From Pseudomonas graminis (GTDB taxonomy: Bacteria; Pseudomonadota; Gammaproteobacteria; Pseudomonadales; Pseudomonadaceae), in the NCBI RefSeq assembly GCF_004364335.1, contig NZ_SOCR01000001.1, positions 1 to 64,000 on the forward strand: DNA of 64,000 bases, written 5' to 3'. The notes under the pieces are model-generated. The model saw only the letters and a program-made list of their open reading frames with translations. It had not been told where the DNA came from and ran no database searches. Made by a program: the position numbers and the translations under genes. Shown one piece after another: positions 61,841-64,000 of the stretch (its first letter is position 1; the number at the start of each line of letters is the position of its first letter).

Positions 61841-62308
61841 AGGGGACGCTCTCCAAGTATCACCCGCGCTCATTTGTCGCAGTTGACACGCCACAAGCCT
61901 TTGTTTCAGGCAGTCAGCTGCCTATACCGAAGTTCTCGAAAGAACATCGGTGAATCGGAAAGTGGCGTTACAACGTGACGATGAGTGTGGGCAATTTGAT
62001 CTTCTGTAACTAACGTTAATGGCGATGAGCCACCGAACTGCACGAGCGTTGCCCGAGACGTTTAAATTAAGGCAATTGTTTTCAAGTGATGTCAAACAAA
62101 ATAATCAATCTCGAACAAACTCGACATTTTTTGATACATCACCTGAACTCTTGCTAAACCTACAGGTCTGTAGGTTTAGCAATTTGCACCGCTCAACGCC
62201 TGAAACCCCGTAAACACTGGGTTTCACCCCCAAAGTAGGCGGTGAGCCCACGCTGAAGCCAGCGTTGCGATCCTTTCAAACACATGACAAACATTGGAGA
62301 AACATCAC
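61841..62308. other. Divergent region between GH3 gene and small secreted protein gene
   Basis: The 468 bases are AT-rich from 62060 to 62190. They contain a 32-base near-perfect palindrome at 62151-62182. No gene is supported. Confidence 0.6.
62151..62182. promoter_or_regulatory. 32-base palindrome with perfect 15-base arms
   Basis: TTGCTAAACCTACAG and CTGTAGGTTTAGCAA are exact inverted copies separated by GT. The site lies 127 bases upstream of the small secreted protein and 311 upstream of the GH3 start. There is no T-run of a terminator. A dimeric regulator site or a stable cruciform or hairpin are both possible. Confidence 0.7.
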
Positions 62309-62536
62309 ATGAAACTGCCAGTACTGGGCGCCATCGCCGCACTGACCCTGTCGTTTGCAACTGCAACAATGGCCGCTGACTCCGACACTCAGGAAACTGT
62401 TTCCGGTGCAGCAGATTCGACTGTCATGAGCCAGACACAAGATGCAAAAGCGGTGAAGAAAGCCACCAAACAGAATCAGGCTGATGAAAACAAGCGTGGC
62501 CGTCCGACGACTAACACTTCGTCTGCGACAAACTAA
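62309..62536 (+). CDS. Small secreted or periplasmic protein, unknown function
   Basis: The protein has 75 residues. A signal peptide (MKLPVLGAIAALTLSFATATMA, then cut before AD) leads to a 53-residue mature part rich in Gln, Lys, Asp, Thr and Ser and lacking Cys and aromatic residues (SDTQETVSGAADS to RPTTNTSSATN). It is probably disordered. The ATG at 62309 has GGAG upstream. It could be a stress-induced periplasmic peptide. The family is not recognised. Confidence 0.75.
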   Translation: MKLPVLGAIAALTLSFATATMAADSDTQETVSGAADSTVMSQTQDAKAVKKATKQNQADENKRGRPTTNTSSATN

Positions 62537-62584
62537 CGCATTCAGTTAGTTACTGTTTTATTACGGCTGTTTATTCATCACCCC

Positions 62585-62604
62585 GAGGTCTCGTCAGAGA
62601 CCTC
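62585..62604 (+). terminator. Weak terminator-like hairpin before gspE
   Basis: GAGGTCTC pairs with GAGACCTC around GTCA. Only ACTTATTT follows, so the T-run is poor. It may end the small secreted protein transcript. Confidence 0.45.
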
Positions 62605-62623
62605 ACTTATTTGAATCCCCGTT

Positions 62624-64000
62624 GTGTCCATAAAACTGTCCCCTATCAATAGCCAACAATTGACCGCGCACTCGGCCGAAGCGCTGTGTGCGTGGCTGTT
62701 GGCCAATGCCGGGCTGAAGACAGGTGACCTGGAACGGGCACAGCGGCTGGCTCAGGAATCCGAAGGCAGCTCGCTGACCGAACTGCTGACTCGCCTGGGG
62801 CTGGTGTCCGAACTGGACCTGGCCAAGGCGTGGGCCTCCACGCTGCAGGCGCCATTGCTGCTGGCGGAAAACGTGACACTGTCGGGTGAACCGCTGCCGG
62901 AGCTGAGCGAGCGTTTCCTGCGCCACTATCGCCTGCTGCCCATCGGCGCCTATGCCGATGGCGTGCACGTATTGGCGGCCAACCCGGGCAATGCCTACGG
63001 GCTGGACGCCGTGGCCTACGCCTGCCAGGCGCCGGTGTATGTGTCGGTCGGCGCTGGCAGCGAGGTCGACGGGCTTATAGAGCGTTATTACGGCCAGGGC
63101 CGTTCGGCCATGGGTTCGCTGATCGAGACCCTCGACGAACACGGCGGCGCCGAAGAAGACATCGAGCACCTCAAGGACCTCGCGTCCGAGGCGCCCGTGA
63201 TCCGGCTGGTCAACCTGATCCTGCAGCGCGCCGTCGAGCAACGCGCCTCTGACATTCATATAGAGCCGTTTGAAAGCCAGCTGAAAGTGCGTTACCGCAT
63301 TGACGGCGTGCTCCACGAAGCGGAAGCACCGCCCTCCAGTTCTTCGGCGGCCATTATTTCCCGACTGAAGATCATGGCGCGGCTGGACATCGCCGAGCGT
63401 CGCCTGCCCCAGGACGGCCGCATCATGCTGCGCATTCAGGGCAAAGAGCTGGACCTGCGGGTGAGCACAGTGCCCACCAGTTTCGGCGAGTCGGTGGTGA
63501 TGCGTCTGCTGGATCGGCAGACCGTCAGTTTCGACTTCCCCAGCCTGGGCATGGACGGCGAGCGCCTGCAGAACTTCCTCGACGTGCTGGAAAACCCCCA
63601 CGGCATTCTGCTGGTCACCGGCCCCACCGGTTCCGGCAAGACCACCACGCTGTACACCGCGCTGTCACGGCTCAACACCGCCGAGCGCAAGATCATCACC
63701 GTTGAAGACCCGGTCGAGTATCAGCTGGAGGGAATTAACCAGATTCAGGTCAAGCCGGCCATCGGCCTGGACTTCGCCGGCGCCCTGCGCTCCATCGTCC
63801 GGCAAGACCCGGACGTGATCATGATCGGCGAGATGCGTGACCTGGAAACCTGCCGCATCGCCATCCAGTCGTCGTTGACCGGCCACCTCGTGCTCTCGAC
63901 CCTGCACACCAACAGTGCCGCAGCGAGTATCACGCGGTTGCTGGACATGGGCGTCGAAAGCTATCTGATCGCTTCCACCGTCAAAGGCATTCTGGCCCAG
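62624..64000 (+). CDS. gspE: Type II secretion ATPase GspE, truncated at window edge
   Basis: This is the first 459 codons of a GspE/PulE-family ATPase. Frame and start: a GTG at 62624, the only start available after an in-frame stop at 62612. The N-terminal part has SLTELLTRLGLVSELDLAKAWA. The core has Walker A GPTGSGKT (about residues 333-340), the Asp box ASDIHIEPFESQLKVRYRIDG, Walker B with DPDVIMIGEMRD and the His box HLVLSTLHTNSAA. It powers export through the type II secretion pseudopilus. No Shine-Dalgarno is clear. The rest lies beyond the edge. Confidence 0.9.
   Translation, partial: MSIKLSPINSQQLTAHSAEALCAWLLANAGLKTGDLERAQRLAQESEGSSLTELLTRLGLVSELDLAKAWASTLQAPLLLAENVTLSGEPLPELSERFLRHYRLLPIGAYADGVHVLAANPGNAYGLDAVAYACQAPVYVSVGAGSEVDGLIERYYGQGRSAMGSLIETLDEHGGAEEDIEHLKDLASEAPVIRLVNLILQRAVEQRASDIHIEPFESQLKVRYRIDGVLHEAEAPPSSSSAAIISRLKIMARLDIAERRLPQDGRIMLRIQGKELDLRVSTVPTSFGESVVMRLLDRQTVSFDFPSLGMDGERLQNFLDVLENPHGILLVTGPTGSGKTTTLYTALSRLNTAERKIITVEDPVEYQLEGINQIQVKPAIGLDFAGALRSIVRQDPDVIMIGEMRDLETCRIAIQSSLTGHLVLSTLHTNSAAASITRLLDMGVESYLIASTVKGILAQ

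Noticed and set aside
58961..61978. A 1005-codon open frame on the plus strand opposite the GH3 gene
   Set aside because: It mirrors the GH3 gene, has no recognisable domain or good start site, and arises from the codon pattern of the high-GC opposite strand.

Overview
The window is chromosomal DNA of a Pseudomonas species, most likely from the broad P. fluorescens/P. syringae part of the genus. The evidence is the high G+C coding sequence with strong Shine-Dalgarno sites, a complete mexEF-oprN operon, an MvaT-type H-NS protein, Fur/FecI-controlled TonB receptors, a GspE-type secretion ATPase, and REP/REPIN repeats of the 'GTAGGACCGGCTTTAGCCGGGAA' and 'GTAGGAGCCGGCTTGCTGGCGAA' kinds. No rRNA, tRNA, CRISPR array or prophage was seen. 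The only insertion sequence is an IS256-family element cut by the left edge.

Layout. 1-640: end of an IS256-type element. 658-3660: two-gene minus-strand unit of a MocR-type regulator and an unassigned PP-loop ATPase. 4182-9453: MDR oxidoreductase with a divergent LysR regulator, a small secreted protein, then a LysR regulator divergent from a D-tartrate dehydratase. 9704-20352: iron/TonB block, with a FecI-FecR-receptor cassette behind a Fur box, a Tat-exported alpha/beta hydrolase, a histidine phosphatase, a second TonB receptor, and divergent tonB-exbB-exbD. 20807-29384: minus-strand organosulfur-type cluster of two flavin monooxygenase relatives and a peptide-type ABC transporter with overlapping genes. 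29693-31259: hipBA, divergent from mexEF-oprN (31551-37393). 37623-41169: TPR protein, MvaT, a secreted DUF4946-like protein and glyoxalase I. 41622-45831: GAF-EAL phosphodiesterase divergent from a chemoreceptor. 45876-53609: ribose-type sugar ABC transporter with an SMP-30 lactonase, divergent from a cytoplasmic GAF histidine kinase and its response regulator. 54554-57772: protealysin-type metalloprotease with its emfourin inhibitor, then an iron-sulfur (6-4) photolyase overlapping a DUF2256 gene. 58331-64000: TetR regulator, secreted GH3 glycosidase with a PA14 insert, a small secreted protein and the start of a type II secretion ATPase.

How the genes work together. Most units are nutrient-scavenging cassettes paired with a regulator: iron by TonB/FecI, tartrate by LysR, organosulfur compounds by ABC plus monooxygenases, and sugar acids by ABC, lactonase and a two-component system. 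Stress functions are interleaved: efflux, toxin-antitoxin, photorepair and methylglyoxal detoxification.

The least explained structure is between genes. A dispersed element of about 170-290 bp occurs four times (20609-20777, 27502-27780, 53612-53896, 54181-54463). It is a string of hairpins, and stems differ between copies by paired, compensating substitutions. It begins and ends with the same direct motif GATCAA(A/G)AGC, and in three places that motif leads directly into a REP sequence. This is the best candidate for an undescribed system. The MocR/PP-loop operon, a 32-bp palindrome at 62151-62182 and the shared hipBA/mexE control region follow.
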